A DNA stretch of 64,000 nucleotides, from contig JBCCEF010000021.1 of NCBI GenBank assembly GCA_039030395.1, positions 23,776 to 87,775 of the forward strand, written 5' to 3'. Made by a program: the position numbers and the translations under genes. The stretch is from Acidobacteriota bacterium. Its GTDB lineage: Bacteria; Acidobacteriota; Thermoanaerobaculia; Multivoradales; JBCCEF01. The stretch's first letter is position 1, and every line of letters starts with the position of its first letter. The notes under the pieces are model-generated. The model did not search any database, was not told where the DNA came from, and saw nothing but the letters and a program-made list of their open reading frames with translations. Shown one piece after another: positions 1-8,369 of the stretch.

Positions 1-240
1 CCGGAGGTCGCCGGCCGAGGGGCCATGGAAACACCGGTCGACCGGGACCGAGCAGCGATTCCCGCGCTGCAGAGCGACCGGCTGGAGGAAGTCATTCGAA
101 GTCACGCTCGTAGGGTCTTCGAGCAGTGCGATCGCAACGTGACCCAAGCGGCGGAGCGCCTTGGAGTCGCGCGCGGAACGCTACGCCGCCACCTCCAGAA
201 GGGCGGCCTGACCGGTCAAAAATTGACCGGTACAGATTAG
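1..240 (+). CDS. Fis-type HTH protein, C-terminal part (5'-truncated by window edge)
   Basis: The reading frame is open from base 1, so the ATG at 25 may be internal and the gene probably begins before the window. The visible 71-79 residues end in a Fis-family helix-turn-helix: 'VFEQCDRNVTQAAERLGVA' followed by 'RGTLRRHLQK', the signature seen at the C-terminus of NtrC-type response regulators and stand-alone Fis-like proteins. Such domains bind DNA, commonly together with sigma-54 activator modules. No activator domain is visible here, and the adjoining downstream gene encodes a receiver-domain protein, which fits a signalling locus. Whether this is the tail of a larger regulator or a short Fis-like protein cannot be decided from the window. 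Confidence 0.6.
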   Translation, partial: PEVAGRGAMETPVDRDRAAIPALQSDRLEEVIRSHARRVFEQCDRNVTQAAERLGVARGTLRRHLQKGGLTGQKLTGTD

Positions 241-333
241 GCCATCGGTCTATTTTGTGCCATCTCAGTGGCCGAAAACCCCTGAAAACATTGATCCTCG
301 GAGTTGGCCTGCGCCTTGCTCCTAAAGAGGAAT

Positions 334-1455
334 ATGAGTGTACGAGTGGTCATGGTCGACGATGAGGCGGATCTCGTCTGGACGCTGTCGCAGCACCTTC
401 AGCGAGAGCGGCCGGAGGTGGATTTCAAGGGTTTTTCGAACCCGGTCGAGGCCCTCCAGGAGATCAACGCGTACCCTCCGGATTTGCTGATTACCGATCT
501 GAGAATGCCGGGGATCAACGGTCTCGAACTTGTGCTGGTGGCGCGCCAGAGGGTGCCGGATCTTCGGGTGGTTCTGATCACCGCCTTCGGCTCGGAATCC
601 GCCCGGGCCGAAGCCCGTCGCCTGGGCTCCGTCGAATTCGTTGAGAAACCGTTTGATCTCCAGGATCTCCTGAAGCACATTGACGGCGCGCTGGCGAACG
701 GCGAGCGATTCTCCGGCGAAATATCCCTTCCCCTTTTCAGTGACCTCATTCAGATCGTCGCCCTTTCGCGGGAAACCGGCGCGCTGTCGGTGATTCACGG
801 CGACGAGGGCGGCAAGGTGTGGTTCGCCGACGGCAATCTGGTGCACTGCGAGGTTGGCGAGATGGTAGGTGCCAAAGCCTTCCAGAAACTTCTGAGCTGG
901 AACAACGGGGAGTTCCGGATGAGCTTGGGGGAGGAGTCGCCGGAGCAAACCATTGACGAATCCATCGACCATTTGCTCCTCGACAGCCTGACGGCCCTCG
1001 ACGAGGAGGCGGCCGGCGTCGGGCGGCCAACGGAGGACGGGAGCGAAGGTGAGGCGATCGTCCATCCCGAGGCGGAGGGCCGAACGTCGCCGGTCGAGTC
1101 GGCTCGGGCCCGATGGCAGCGATGCCCGATGTCCAGAGAGCTTCCCGCCGCCTGTTGGCTCCTTGCAATGTCGTTGCGTGACGGGACAGCCCAAGTGCTC
1201 CACGGTAGTGGTCGAGGCGACCGGTCGGTGCCTTTCGGCGATTGGCTGTTCGATCTCATGGAAAGTGCTTTGTTGCTGCAGCCAGGGAGGAGGACCGGTC
1301 GCCTGGAAGCGGTCGAGCAGGATCTGGGCTGGTGTGTCGGCTGGAACGCGGACAAGGAGTTGGCGTTGGTCTTTGCCCAACTCGCCGGTGGTCCGGCCGG
1401 TCTGGTGGCGTTTCGAGCGAACGGAGCCGGGGTGACCCGGGTGTTGTTGGGGTGA
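334..1455 (+). CDS. Response regulator with receiver and PATAN (DUF4388) domain
   Basis: The start is taken as the ATG at 334, preceded by an AAAGAGG ribosome site; a TTG at 304 would add ten unconvincing residues. Residues about 1-120 form a CheY-like receiver: acidic pair in 'VDDEADL', phosphoacceptor Asp in 'LLITDLRMPG', Thr in 'VLITAFG' and Lys in 'FVEKPFD'. Residues about 130-240 ('FSGEISLPLFSDLIQIVALSR' region, then 'GGKVWFADGNLVHC') match the PATAN/DUF4388 domain common in delta-proteobacterial and acidobacterial signalling proteins. The remaining ~130 residues have no recognised fold. The protein should take a phosphoryl group from an unlinked histidine kinase and signal by protein contact rather than DNA binding. 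The next gene starts five bases downstream, so the two are probably co-transcribed. Confidence 0.8.
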   Translation: MSVRVVMVDDEADLVWTLSQHLQRERPEVDFKGFSNPVEALQEINAYPPDLLITDLRMPGINGLELVLVARQRVPDLRVVLITAFGSESARAEARRLGSVEFVEKPFDLQDLLKHIDGALANGERFSGEISLPLFSDLIQIVALSRETGALSVIHGDEGGKVWFADGNLVHCEVGEMVGAKAFQKLLSWNNGEFRMSLGEESPEQTIDESIDHLLLDSLTALDEEAAGVGRPTEDGSEGEAIVHPEAEGRTSPVESARARWQRCPMSRELPAACWLLAMSLRDGTAQVLHGSGRGDRSVPFGDWLFDLMESALLLQPGRRTGRLEAVEQDLGWCVGWNADKELALVFAQLAGGPAGLVAFRANGAGVTRVLLG

Positions 1456-1459
1456 TGTC

Positions 1460-1954
1460 GTGCAGGCGATGAACGAGCTTTGCCGCCTTCTTCTCCGTGA
1501 GGTGAGCGGCGCCCGATCCGTTGCGATCATCGATCCGTCGGCCAAATCCATCCTGGCGCGCGCGGAGATCGGCGGGACGACCGAAGACATGGTGGCTCTG
1601 GTGCTGAATCTCCAACGCAAGATCCAGGAGTCTCCCCTGCCGCGGTTTCTGCGGCAGGAACTCGGTGGCCGCTCCGGCCGCTCCGAGGTGTTGCGTCGCC
1701 TGTTGGTTGAGGTCGACCGCTATCGCCTGTTCATCCGGTCCATCCGCGGCGGACAGCAACTGCTCGCGATGATGGCCGGAGAGTCCGTTGAGGCCGATGA
1801 GGTGTGGGGCCAGATCGAGCAGACCACCTCTCTGGTGGTCACGCTGAGTGAATCCGGCTGGCCGACGGCCGCCGACGGGAGTGGTTCGGCGTTCGATGAG
1901 GATGACCCCTCGGACTTCGATTCCCTGTCGGAGTGGTTGGAGCCGATTCGCTGA
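1460..1954 (+). CDS. Hypothetical protein, possible Roadblock-like partner of the response regulator
   Basis: This 164-residue protein begins at GTG 1460, five bases after the response regulator; an ATG three codons later (1469) is an alternative. The N-terminal ~120 residues ('MNELCRLLLREVSGARSVAIID' region, then 'SILARAEIGG') have the length and alternating helix/strand look of Roadblock/LC7 or GAF-like modules that often accompany PATAN regulators in gliding and GTPase-control loci. That assignment rests on gene order and general shape only. The C-terminal 40 residues are acidic and low complexity (SGSAFDEDDPSDFDSLSEW). No catalytic motif is visible. Confidence 0.45.
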   Translation: MQAMNELCRLLLREVSGARSVAIIDPSAKSILARAEIGGTTEDMVALVLNLQRKIQESPLPRFLRQELGGRSGRSEVLRRLLVEVDRYRLFIRSIRGGQQLLAMMAGESVEADEVWGQIEQTTSLVVTLSESGWPTAADGSGSAFDEDDPSDFDSLSEWLEPIR

Positions 1955-2055
1955 GACGTGCAGAGGAATGACGCGCGAAGAACCGCGTACAGGGACACCT
2001 TCTCGGCTTGGAACTGCGGGAAGTTGGCCCCATCAAATCAACGAGAGGATTTTTC

Positions 2056-2760
2056 ATGGACGCCTCCATTGTCTTTCGCAAGACCGGCAAAGGCATCGCC
2101 GAAATCGATCGCGACGAGCGACGCCTGGGTACCCAGGCGCGTCAGCTCCTCATTCTGATCGACGGCAACCGTACCGTCGGCGATCTGGGTTTGCTCATGC
2201 CGTCCCTCGGCGACGTGCGACCCACCCTGCGCGATCTGTTGTTCGAAGGTCTGGTGACCACCAGTTCACCGGAAGCCATGGAATCTCCGGAGTATCCGGA
2301 ATTGCCGGGACTGCCGTCGTCGTCGTCCCGCCCAGCGGTCGCGCAGCCCAGGGTGCCAGATCCCAAGGTCGACACTCTCTCGCCGCCGCCTTCGAGGACC
2401 GAAGCCCTAGCCGGAGGAACTCTGCCGACGGGCATCGAGCCTTCGGTGTTGCCGGCCGTCGAAGGGGCCGCCGCGGTGTCCGAGCCGGAGCCCCCACCGA
2501 TGCCCGAATCGCCGCCGCCAGCAGCGGATCCCAGCGCGGCGCGATTCGCCGAGATGAAGGGACTTTTCCTGCGAGAGGTTCGCGACCTTTTTCTACGGGA
2601 CGCGGATCTGATCGCCCCGAAGGTCAAGGCTTGTCAGTCCGTGACCGAATTGAGCTTGCTGGCCACCAAACTGCGCGGAATCGCTGAGTCTTACGCCGAT
2701 TCCGACACGGCGGATCGTTTTTTGACCCGCGTCATGTCCATCCTTTCGGATGGCAACTAG
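2056..2760 (+). CDS. Hypothetical protein with Pro-rich linker
   Basis: The start is the ATG at 2056 behind a GAGAGGA site; an upstream in-frame ATG at 2008 lacks one. Residues about 1-75 look like a small helical/winged domain ('ARQLLILIDGNRTVGDLG', 'LRDLLFEGLV') of the kind found in bacterial PilZ/PATAN-associated proteins. A Pro/Ser/Glu-rich linker (residues ~80-170) follows, then a ~60-residue helical C-terminal domain ('MKGLFLREVRDLFLRDAD'). No signal peptide or catalytic residues are visible. It lies about 100 bases after the preceding small gene on the same strand and probably belongs to the same signalling cluster. Function unknown. Confidence 0.5.
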   Translation: MDASIVFRKTGKGIAEIDRDERRLGTQARQLLILIDGNRTVGDLGLLMPSLGDVRPTLRDLLFEGLVTTSSPEAMESPEYPELPGLPSSSSRPAVAQPRVPDPKVDTLSPPPSRTEALAGGTLPTGIEPSVLPAVEGAAAVSEPEPPPMPESPPPAADPSAARFAEMKGLFLREVRDLFLRDADLIAPKVKACQSVTELSLLATKLRGIAESYADSDTADRFLTRVMSILSDGN

Positions 2761-2821
2761 GGACCCGAAACCACGTACCGACCACAGAGCTGTTCGAGGG
2801 GTTTTCTGATGAGGAGGACGG

Positions 2822-3574
2822 ATGATGTTTAGTTTGGCTTTGATCACCCAGTATTTCTACTGGATTGCTTTTCTGTGTTTGGCTTCCGGAACGATCTACT
2901 TTCTGATGGAGCGGAGTTCACTGCTCGAGGAGTATCGCTCGACGGCTACCGCGGCGGCCATCGTTTGTTTCGTGGCGGCCTGTAACTACTGGGTGATGCA
3001 GGACATGGTGGGACGCGACGGGTCGATTGAATCGATCCTCAACTTTCCGACCGAGTTCCGCTACCTCGACTGGTTGATCACCACACCCTTGATCCTGACC
3101 AAGTTCCCGTCGCTGCTGGGGTTCGATGAAGAGCGTCGGCCGATGCTTGTGACGCTGATCTTCGCAGACTTGGTGATGATCATCACCGGCTTCGCTGGCG
3201 AACAGGCGATCAACCGGGCCGGTGGAGCGTTCTCGCCCCTGGGGGTCGGCATGTTCATCGCTTCGGCGTCGGCCTTCCTGTTCATCGTTTATTTGCTCTA
3301 TACGGTGGTGACGACCGCCGCTCGGGGCAAACTGCAGCCCATCCAGGACGGCCTGAGGAAGCTCAAGTTGTTCATCGCGATCGGCTGGACGATCTATCCC
3401 ATCGGCTATCTGGTCTCGATGTTCGGCATCGGTCCCGAGGGACAGGTGCTGCGCGAGCTGATCTACAACATTGCCGACGTCATCAACAAGGTCGGCTTCG
3501 GTCTGGTCGCGGTGTTCGCCGTGCGCCAGGTGTCGCGCGATCAGTCGATCCGCAAGGCGATCGCCGACCTGTGA
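2822..3574 (+). CDS. Microbial rhodopsin (DTK-type, predicted light-driven proton pump)
   Basis: A 250-residue seven-helix retinal protein. Retinal attaches to Lys223 in helix G ('ADVINKVGFG'), with the counter-ion Asp219 in the same motif. Helix C reads 'RYLDWLITTPLILTK', giving Arg80, proton acceptor Asp83 and Thr87 and, at the cytoplasmic donor position, Lys94 instead of Asp or Glu. A D-T-K triad with a donor-site lysine is known from the outward proton pump of Exiguobacterium sibiricum. The helix F retinal-pocket motif 'WTIYP' (Trp189, Tyr192, Pro193) is present. The NDQ sodium-pump and TSA/NTQ chloride-pump motifs are absent. Residue 55 in helix B, where proteorhodopsins have the His that pairs with the acceptor, is Asn. 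The start is ATG 2822 behind GAGGAGG. The gene overlaps crtI and leads a complete retinal operon. Strong family call; pump direction inferred. Confidence 0.93.
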   Translation: MMFSLALITQYFYWIAFLCLASGTIYFLMERSSLLEEYRSTATAAAIVCFVAACNYWVMQDMVGRDGSIESILNFPTEFRYLDWLITTPLILTKFPSLLGFDEERRPMLVTLIFADLVMIITGFAGEQAINRAGGAFSPLGVGMFIASASAFLFIVYLLYTVVTTAARGKLQPIQDGLRKLKLFIAIGWTIYPIGYLVSMFGIGPEGQVLRELIYNIADVINKVGFGLVAVFAVRQVSRDQSIRKAIADL

Positions 3575-5211
3575 TCCGGCTCGCGGGGAGGGGCCCGCTG
3601 GCGGCCTTGGGATCCCTGGGATCGTCGATCCGCGGTGCCGCCGTGGCGCTGGCGCCGGCCGGCGCGGTGACCGACGAGCGGTCGGGGACGGTGGCGAGTC
3701 GGCGAGCACGCCGACCTGGGCATTCGGTGGTGGTGGGCGGCGGTTTCGGAGGAATCGCCGCCGCCCTCCGCCTGCGGGCCCAGGGTGGAGAGGTCACCCT
3801 CGTCGACCGCCTGCCGGAACTGGGTGGTCGCGCTCGGGTCTTCCGGCGCGGTGGCTTTACCTTCGACGCTGGGCCGACGGTGATCACCGCCCCCTTCCTG
3901 TTCGAGGAGCTCTTCGCCCTCTTTGGGAAACAGCTAGAGGACTACGCGACCCTGGTGCCCGTCGAGCCCTGGTACCGGATGATGTTCGACGATGGCTCGA
4001 CCTTCGACTACGGCGGCAGCGTGGAGGACACGCTGGCGGAGATCGAGCGCTTCGAGCCGCGGGACCGCGAAGGCTACCTGACGCTGTTGGCGCACTCTCG
4101 CCGGCTGTTCGAGAAGGGTTTCGAGGAACTGGCGGATCGGCCCTTCAGTTCGTGGCGGGACATGCTGCGGGTGCTGCCGGACCTCCTTCGCCTGCGGGCA
4201 GACCGCACGGTGTTCGATTTGGTGTCGCGCCACCTCAAGGATCCGAGATTGCGCCAGGCCTTTTCCCTCCACCCGCTGCTGGTCGGCGGCAATCCCTTCA
4301 CCACCACCAGCATTTACAGCTTGATTCACTCTTTGGAGCGGCGGTGGGGAATCCACTTCCCCCTCGGCGGCACCGGTGCCTTGGTGTCGGCCCTCGGTCG
4401 GTTGATGGAGGAGCAAGGAGTACAGGTGCGTTTGGGCACCACCGTCGAGCGCATCGACGTGGCCGCTGGCGGAAGTCATCGCGGCCGAGCGCGCGGAGTG
4501 GTGCTCGAAGATGGGGAAGTGATCTCCGCCGACCGGGTGGTGGCGGCGGCGGATCCCGCCTTTGTCTACCGGCATCTCGTCGAGCCGCGCCATCGCCGCC
4601 GCTGGAGTGACCGGCGCATCGATCGGATGCGACTCTCTATGGGACTGTTCGTGCTGTACTTCGGTACCGACCGAACGTACCCGGATGTCGCCCACCACAC
4701 GATCCTGTTCGGCCCGCGCTATCGCGAGTTGCTCGAGGACATCTTTCAAAACCGGGAGTTGGCGCCTGATTTCAGCCTCTACCTCCACCGGCCGACGGCG
4801 ACGGATCCTTCTCTCGCTCCGGCCGGTCATGACGGCTTCTACGTGCTGTCGCCGGTGCCGCATCTGGGGGCCGACATCGACTGGCCGGTGGAGGGGCCGC
4901 GCTACCGGGAACGCATCCTGGAACATCTCGAGGGCCGCCTCTTGCCCAATCTACGGCGGCATCTGGTGGACGATTTCTGGGTGACCCCGCGATATTTCCA
5001 GGACGAGCTGCTGAGCCATCGAGGGGCGGGTTTTTCGGTGCAGCCGATCTTGCGCCAGTCGGCTTGGTTCCGCTTCCACAACCGCTCGGAAGATATCGAC
5101 GGCCTGTATTTCGTCGGCGCCGGTACCCATCCCGGGGCGGGCGTTCCGGGGGTTCTGTCTTCGGCCAAGGTGCTCACCCGGGTCCTCGCCGACGAGGCGG
5201 TGGATCGATGA
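3571..5211 (+). CDS. crtI: Phytoene desaturase (CrtI type)
   Basis: FAD-dependent desaturase converting phytoene to lycopene. The dinucleotide-binding motif 'VVVGGGFGGIAAALRLRAQG' is followed by 'GGRARVFRRGGFTFDAGPT', and the C-terminus has the carotenoid-oxidoreductase signature 'GAGTHPGAGVPGVLSSAK'. Length (546 residues) is slightly long because a ~50-residue low-complexity N-terminus precedes the FAD motif. The first start, GTG 3571, overlaps the rhodopsin stop as GTGA; a GTG at 3691 would give the usual CrtI length and is a credible alternative. It sits between rhodopsin and phytoene synthase, so its product feeds beta-carotene and then retinal. Whether it performs all four desaturations cannot be read from sequence, but the downstream lycopene cyclase implies lycopene as product. 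Confidence 0.93.
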   Translation: MIRLAGRGPLAALGSLGSSIRGAAVALAPAGAVTDERSGTVASRRARRPGHSVVVGGGFGGIAAALRLRAQGGEVTLVDRLPELGGRARVFRRGGFTFDAGPTVITAPFLFEELFALFGKQLEDYATLVPVEPWYRMMFDDGSTFDYGGSVEDTLAEIERFEPRDREGYLTLLAHSRRLFEKGFEELADRPFSSWRDMLRVLPDLLRLRADRTVFDLVSRHLKDPRLRQAFSLHPLLVGGNPFTTTSIYSLIHSLERRWGIHFPLGGTGALVSALGRLMEEQGVQVRLGTTVERIDVAAGGSHRGRARGVVLEDGEVISADRVVAAADPAFVYRHLVEPRHRRRWSDRRIDRMRLSMGLFVLYFGTDRTYPDVAHHTILFGPRYRELLEDIFQNRELAPDFSLYLHRPTATDPSLAPAGHDGFYVLSPVPHLGADIDWPVEGPRYRERILEHLEGRLLPNLRRHLVDDFWVTPRYFQDELLSHRGAGFSVQPILRQSAWFRFHNRSEDIDGLYFVGAGTHPGAGVPGVLSSAKVLTRVLADEAVDR

Positions 5212-6164
5212 CCTCCGTGCCGGGTAACTCGATGGCGGTGGGAGCGGCCGGGTCGATGGCCTGCATGCGCCGCCACGGCTCCACCTTTTCCTGGGCGGGG
5301 GGACTTCTACCGGCGGACCGGCGGCGGGACATCTCCCACCTCTACAGCTTCTGCCGGACCGTCGACGATTGGGTGGACAACGCATCCGATCCGGCCTCCC
5401 GGCAGATCGCAGCGGAGCGCCTCGCCATGCTGCGCCAGGACCTGACCTGCGGCGCCGGGCGTCTGGCCCTCGGTGCGCAACTTTTGAACCTGGCGGCTTG
5501 CTATCGCTTCCGGGTCGCTCCGGCTCTGGCGTTGATCGACGGAGTAGCGCAGGATCTTGAGCCCCAGCAGGGTTTCGCCCGACTGTCGGAACTCCTGCGC
5601 TATGCCTATCGGGTGGCAGGGACCGTCGGCGAGATGACCTGCTCGATTCTCGGTGGTGACGATCCCGCCGCGGTCCCCTTCGCGATCGATCTCGGCATCG
5701 CCATGCAGCTCACCAACATCGCCCGCGACGTGTTGGAAGACGCCGAGCGCGGGCGATTGTATCTGCCTCGCGAACTCCTGCCGTCGCCGGCAACTCCGGG
5801 GACGCTGGTAGCCGGCGACGACCCGGCGCGGGAAAGCGCCTGGTCCGGCGTCCGGTCCCTTCTGGAGGTCGCCGAGCGGTACTATCGCAGCGCCGATCTG
5901 GGAGTCGCCCTGTTGCCCTGGCGCAGCCGTCCGACGGTGATGGTGGCGAGCCGGGTCTACGAAGCCATCGGCCTGGAGGTCCTGGATGGCGGTTCCCGCC
6001 GCTATTGGCAGGGCCGAGCGCGGGTCGGCCGCGCCGGACGCCTCTGGCATACGGCCCGGGCCTTGGGTGCACTGGGCTCCTATGGGTCACTGCGCCAGGT
6101 GCGCCGCCGCCACGAGGCATCTCTTCACGCGGCCCTGGTCGGATTGAGCGGGGCGCTGCAGTGA
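5208..6164 (+). CDS. crtB: Phytoene synthase
   Basis: Condenses two geranylgeranyl diphosphates to phytoene, the first committed carotenoid step. The two Asp-rich magnesium-diphosphate motifs of squalene/phytoene synthases are present: 'FCRTVDDWVD' near residue 50 and 'NIARDVLEDAERGRLYLP' near residue 170. The start is ATG 5208, overlapping the crtI stop as ATGA; ATGs at 5232 and 5259 are possible alternatives because the first ~17 residues are not conserved in character. Length (318 residues) is normal. No GGPP synthase is encoded in this operon, so the precursor must come from a gene elsewhere. The gene overlaps the next cistron by GTGA, supporting one transcript from rhodopsin onward. Confidence 0.94.
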   Translation: MTSVPGNSMAVGAAGSMACMRRHGSTFSWAGGLLPADRRRDISHLYSFCRTVDDWVDNASDPASRQIAAERLAMLRQDLTCGAGRLALGAQLLNLAACYRFRVAPALALIDGVAQDLEPQQGFARLSELLRYAYRVAGTVGEMTCSILGGDDPAAVPFAIDLGIAMQLTNIARDVLEDAERGRLYLPRELLPSPATPGTLVAGDDPARESAWSGVRSLLEVAERYYRSADLGVALLPWRSRPTVMVASRVYEAIGLEVLDGGSRRYWQGRARVGRAGRLWHTARALGALGSYGSLRQVRRRHEASLHAALVGLSGALQ

Positions 6165-7360
6165 GGTCAAAGAACACCGACTCCGCTGTGGCCGGAACCG
6201 ACTACGACATCGTGATCGCCGGCGCGGGCCTGGCCGGAATCAGCATGGCGTGGCGATTGGCGGAGCCGGAATTCGAACATCTGCGGGTGCTGATCGTTGA
6301 ACCCCGGACGAGCTATTCGCGCGACCGCACCTGGTGTTTCTGGAAGGTTCACGATCAGCCTTTTCAGCATTTGATCAGGCGGGCCTGGATGGGTTGGCGA
6401 GTCGTTTCCGAAGACAGTGTCGAGTCGATTTCGGATCCCTCCGCGCCGCTTTACCAGCACCTCTCTTCCAACGCACTCTACGAGGCCTTCGTCGAGCGCC
6501 TGGAATCCTGCCGCCATATCGACTTGAAGCTCGGTGTGAAGGTCGACGCGGTGTTCGAAAGCGGCGACGGGCGGCATCTGCGGGTCGTGGCTGACGAACA
6601 CGAGTGGACGGCCCGCCTGGTCCTCGATAGTCGCCCGCCAGTCGCCGGCGAGGCGGCTTTGGTGCAGCGCTTCAGAGGTTGGGAGGTCGAAACGGAAGAG
6701 CCGGTGTTCGATCCGAAGCGGCTGACGCTGATGGACTTTCGCGTCGAGCAGCAACCTGAGGTCGGGACTCATTTCGTCTATGTCTTGCCCTTCAACCCGC
6801 GACGGGCCCTGGTGGAAGACACCTGGATCGGCTCGTCCTCGGCCGCCGCGCCGGACTTCGACCGCCACTTGGCCTACTACCTGGAACATCGGCTGGGAGC
6901 GAAGAGTTGGGTCCGCGGGTGGAGCGAAGAGGGTGCCCTGCCGATGGATCCGGGGCTCAGGCCTCCGGTGGGACGTCGGCGCCATCTTCCGATCGGCATT
7001 GCGGCCGGTGCGCTGCGGGCGTCCACCGGCTATGGGTTCCTCCAGGTGCAGCGCCAGTGCGACGGATTGGTCGAACAGTTGCGACGTTCCTGCGCCCTGG
7101 AGCGCGGCCTGTTCGTCGAGTCTCCCACCAGATCCGTGACTCGCTGGATGGATCGCGTTTTCCTGAACTACTTGCGGCGCTATCCGGAAAGAGGTCCTGG
7201 TCTCTTCTCGGCGCTTTTTCGCCGCTGTCCGTCGCCGGCTCTGGTGCGATTCCTCGGCGGTACCGGAGGTGCCTTGGATCACCTCCGAGTCGTTGCGTCC
7301 CTGCCCGCGCTGCCGCTTCTCGGCGAAGCCCTGCGCTGGAGACCACACCATGCGACCTGA
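6161..7360 (+). CDS. crtY: Lycopene beta-cyclase (CrtY family)
   Basis: Predicted to cyclise both ends of lycopene to give beta-carotene. The FAD/NAD-binding motif 'DYDIVIAGAGLAGISMAWRL' lies at residues ~14-33 and is followed by 'SYSRDRTWCFW', typical of CrtY-type cyclases. The remainder shows the expected mixed alpha/beta sequence, including 'MDFRVEQ' and 'GTHFVYVLPF'. Length is 399 residues, normal for the family. The start is GTG 6161, overlapping the crtB stop as GTGA; a longer frame to 6005 runs inside crtB and is rejected. Its product is the direct substrate of the Blh enzyme encoded next, with which it overlaps by 11 bases. Confidence 0.9.
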   Translation: MRSKNTDSAVAGTDYDIVIAGAGLAGISMAWRLAEPEFEHLRVLIVEPRTSYSRDRTWCFWKVHDQPFQHLIRRAWMGWRVVSEDSVESISDPSAPLYQHLSSNALYEAFVERLESCRHIDLKLGVKVDAVFESGDGRHLRVVADEHEWTARLVLDSRPPVAGEAALVQRFRGWEVETEEPVFDPKRLTLMDFRVEQQPEVGTHFVYVLPFNPRRALVEDTWIGSSSAAAPDFDRHLAYYLEHRLGAKSWVRGWSEEGALPMDPGLRPPVGRRRHLPIGIAAGALRASTGYGFLQVQRQCDGLVEQLRRSCALERGLFVESPTRSVTRWMDRVFLNYLRRYPERGPGLFSALFRRCPSPALVRFLGGTGGALDHLRVVASLPALPLLGEALRWRPHHAT

Positions 7361-8315
7361 GTTGTCCGCTCAGCGGACCCACCGCCGCTGGGTGGCGGTC
7401 GTGCCTTGGCTGCTGGCGCTGCTGGCGCCACAGCCCTCGGCGTCGATTCAGATCGCCTTGCTGGCTCTCGGGGTAGCGTTTCTTGGCTTGCCTCATGGCG
7501 CGCTCGATCATCGCGTCGCGCGGCCCTTGCTGGCGAATCGCTGGGGTTCTGGGTGGCTACCGCTCTTCTTGGTGGCCTACCTCGCCGTCGCCGCCCTCGT
7601 CCTGGCCGCCTGGTGGTGGATTCCGGCGCTCACCCTGGTGGGATTCCTGCTCTTGTCGATCGTCCACTTCGGCGCCGACGCCGCCGGCGACACCGGCGGC
7701 AGCCTGCATTCCATGGCCCTCCACGGCGGCCTGCCGGTGGTTTTTCCCTGCGCCTTCCATTCGCAAGAGGTGGCGGCTCTCTTCGGAGCGCTCGTTCCCG
7801 GCGCCCGGTGGGCGGAAGAGGTTGCCCGTATCGGCTGGATAGGAGCCGTTCTATGGTGCCTGCTCTTCGCGGTTGCCGCCCTGCGGCGAGAGCAGCCGTT
7901 GGGCGATCTTTGGATGCTGGCCGGTTTGGCGCTGATGTTCTGGCGCTTGCCGCCGCTCCTGGCCTTCGCGGTCTACTTCTGCGGCGTTCACTCGATCCAT
8001 CATCTGCTCGAAGTCGTCCGCGAAGAGGCGCCGGCCGGAGAAGAGGGACTGAACTGGCTGCTGCGGGAGGCTTTGCCGTTGACGACCTTGACGCTCTTGC
8101 TCGTGGTGAGCGTCGCACCCGCCGTGAGCGCCGACTCGACGCTGACGGAAGGCACGGTGCGGATGATCTTTTGGGTCCTCGCGGCCCTGACGGTGCCGCA
8201 TATGGGACTGCTATGGGTATGGAACCGCGCCCGGCGTCAGGGCCTCGCCGACTCGGTGAGGACGGACCGGAAGGCGTCCTTCTCGGGCAGTTCAGTACCG
8301 TCGCAATCCAGGTGA
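7350..8315 (+). CDS. blh: Beta-carotene 15,15'-dioxygenase, Brp/Blh family
   Basis: Membrane enzyme cleaving beta-carotene to two retinal molecules, the rhodopsin chromophore. The 321-residue protein has several hydrophobic helices and the expected iron-binding histidines: 'GLPHGALDH' (residues ~49-57), 'SIVHFGAD' (~107), 'GVHSIHHLLEV' (~214) and 'VPHMG' (~285). ATG 7350 overlaps crtY by 11 bases and gives a sensible N-terminus. The C-terminal ~20 residues after the last helix are Ser/Arg-rich and unconserved in character. As the last member of the opsin-crtI-crtB-crtY-blh set, it closes the pathway from GGPP to retinal within one transcript. Confidence 0.93.
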   Translation: MRPELSAQRTHRRWVAVVPWLLALLAPQPSASIQIALLALGVAFLGLPHGALDHRVARPLLANRWGSGWLPLFLVAYLAVAALVLAAWWWIPALTLVGFLLLSIVHFGADAAGDTGGSLHSMALHGGLPVVFPCAFHSQEVAALFGALVPGARWAEEVARIGWIGAVLWCLLFAVAALRREQPLGDLWMLAGLALMFWRLPPLLAFAVYFCGVHSIHHLLEVVREEAPAGEEGLNWLLREALPLTTLTLLLVVSVAPAVSADSTLTEGTVRMIFWVLAALTVPHMGLLWVWNRARRQGLADSVRTDRKASFSGSSVPSQSR

Positions 8316-8369
8316 AACAGATCTTGGTGGAATCTTTGGGATGAATTCTTTGGGAAAGGAGATGGGACG

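Noticed and set aside
2822-3574. Rhodopsin as sodium or chloride pump
   Set aside because: The NDQ/NTQ/TSA motifs are not present; the acceptor Asp and DTK pattern favour a proton pump.
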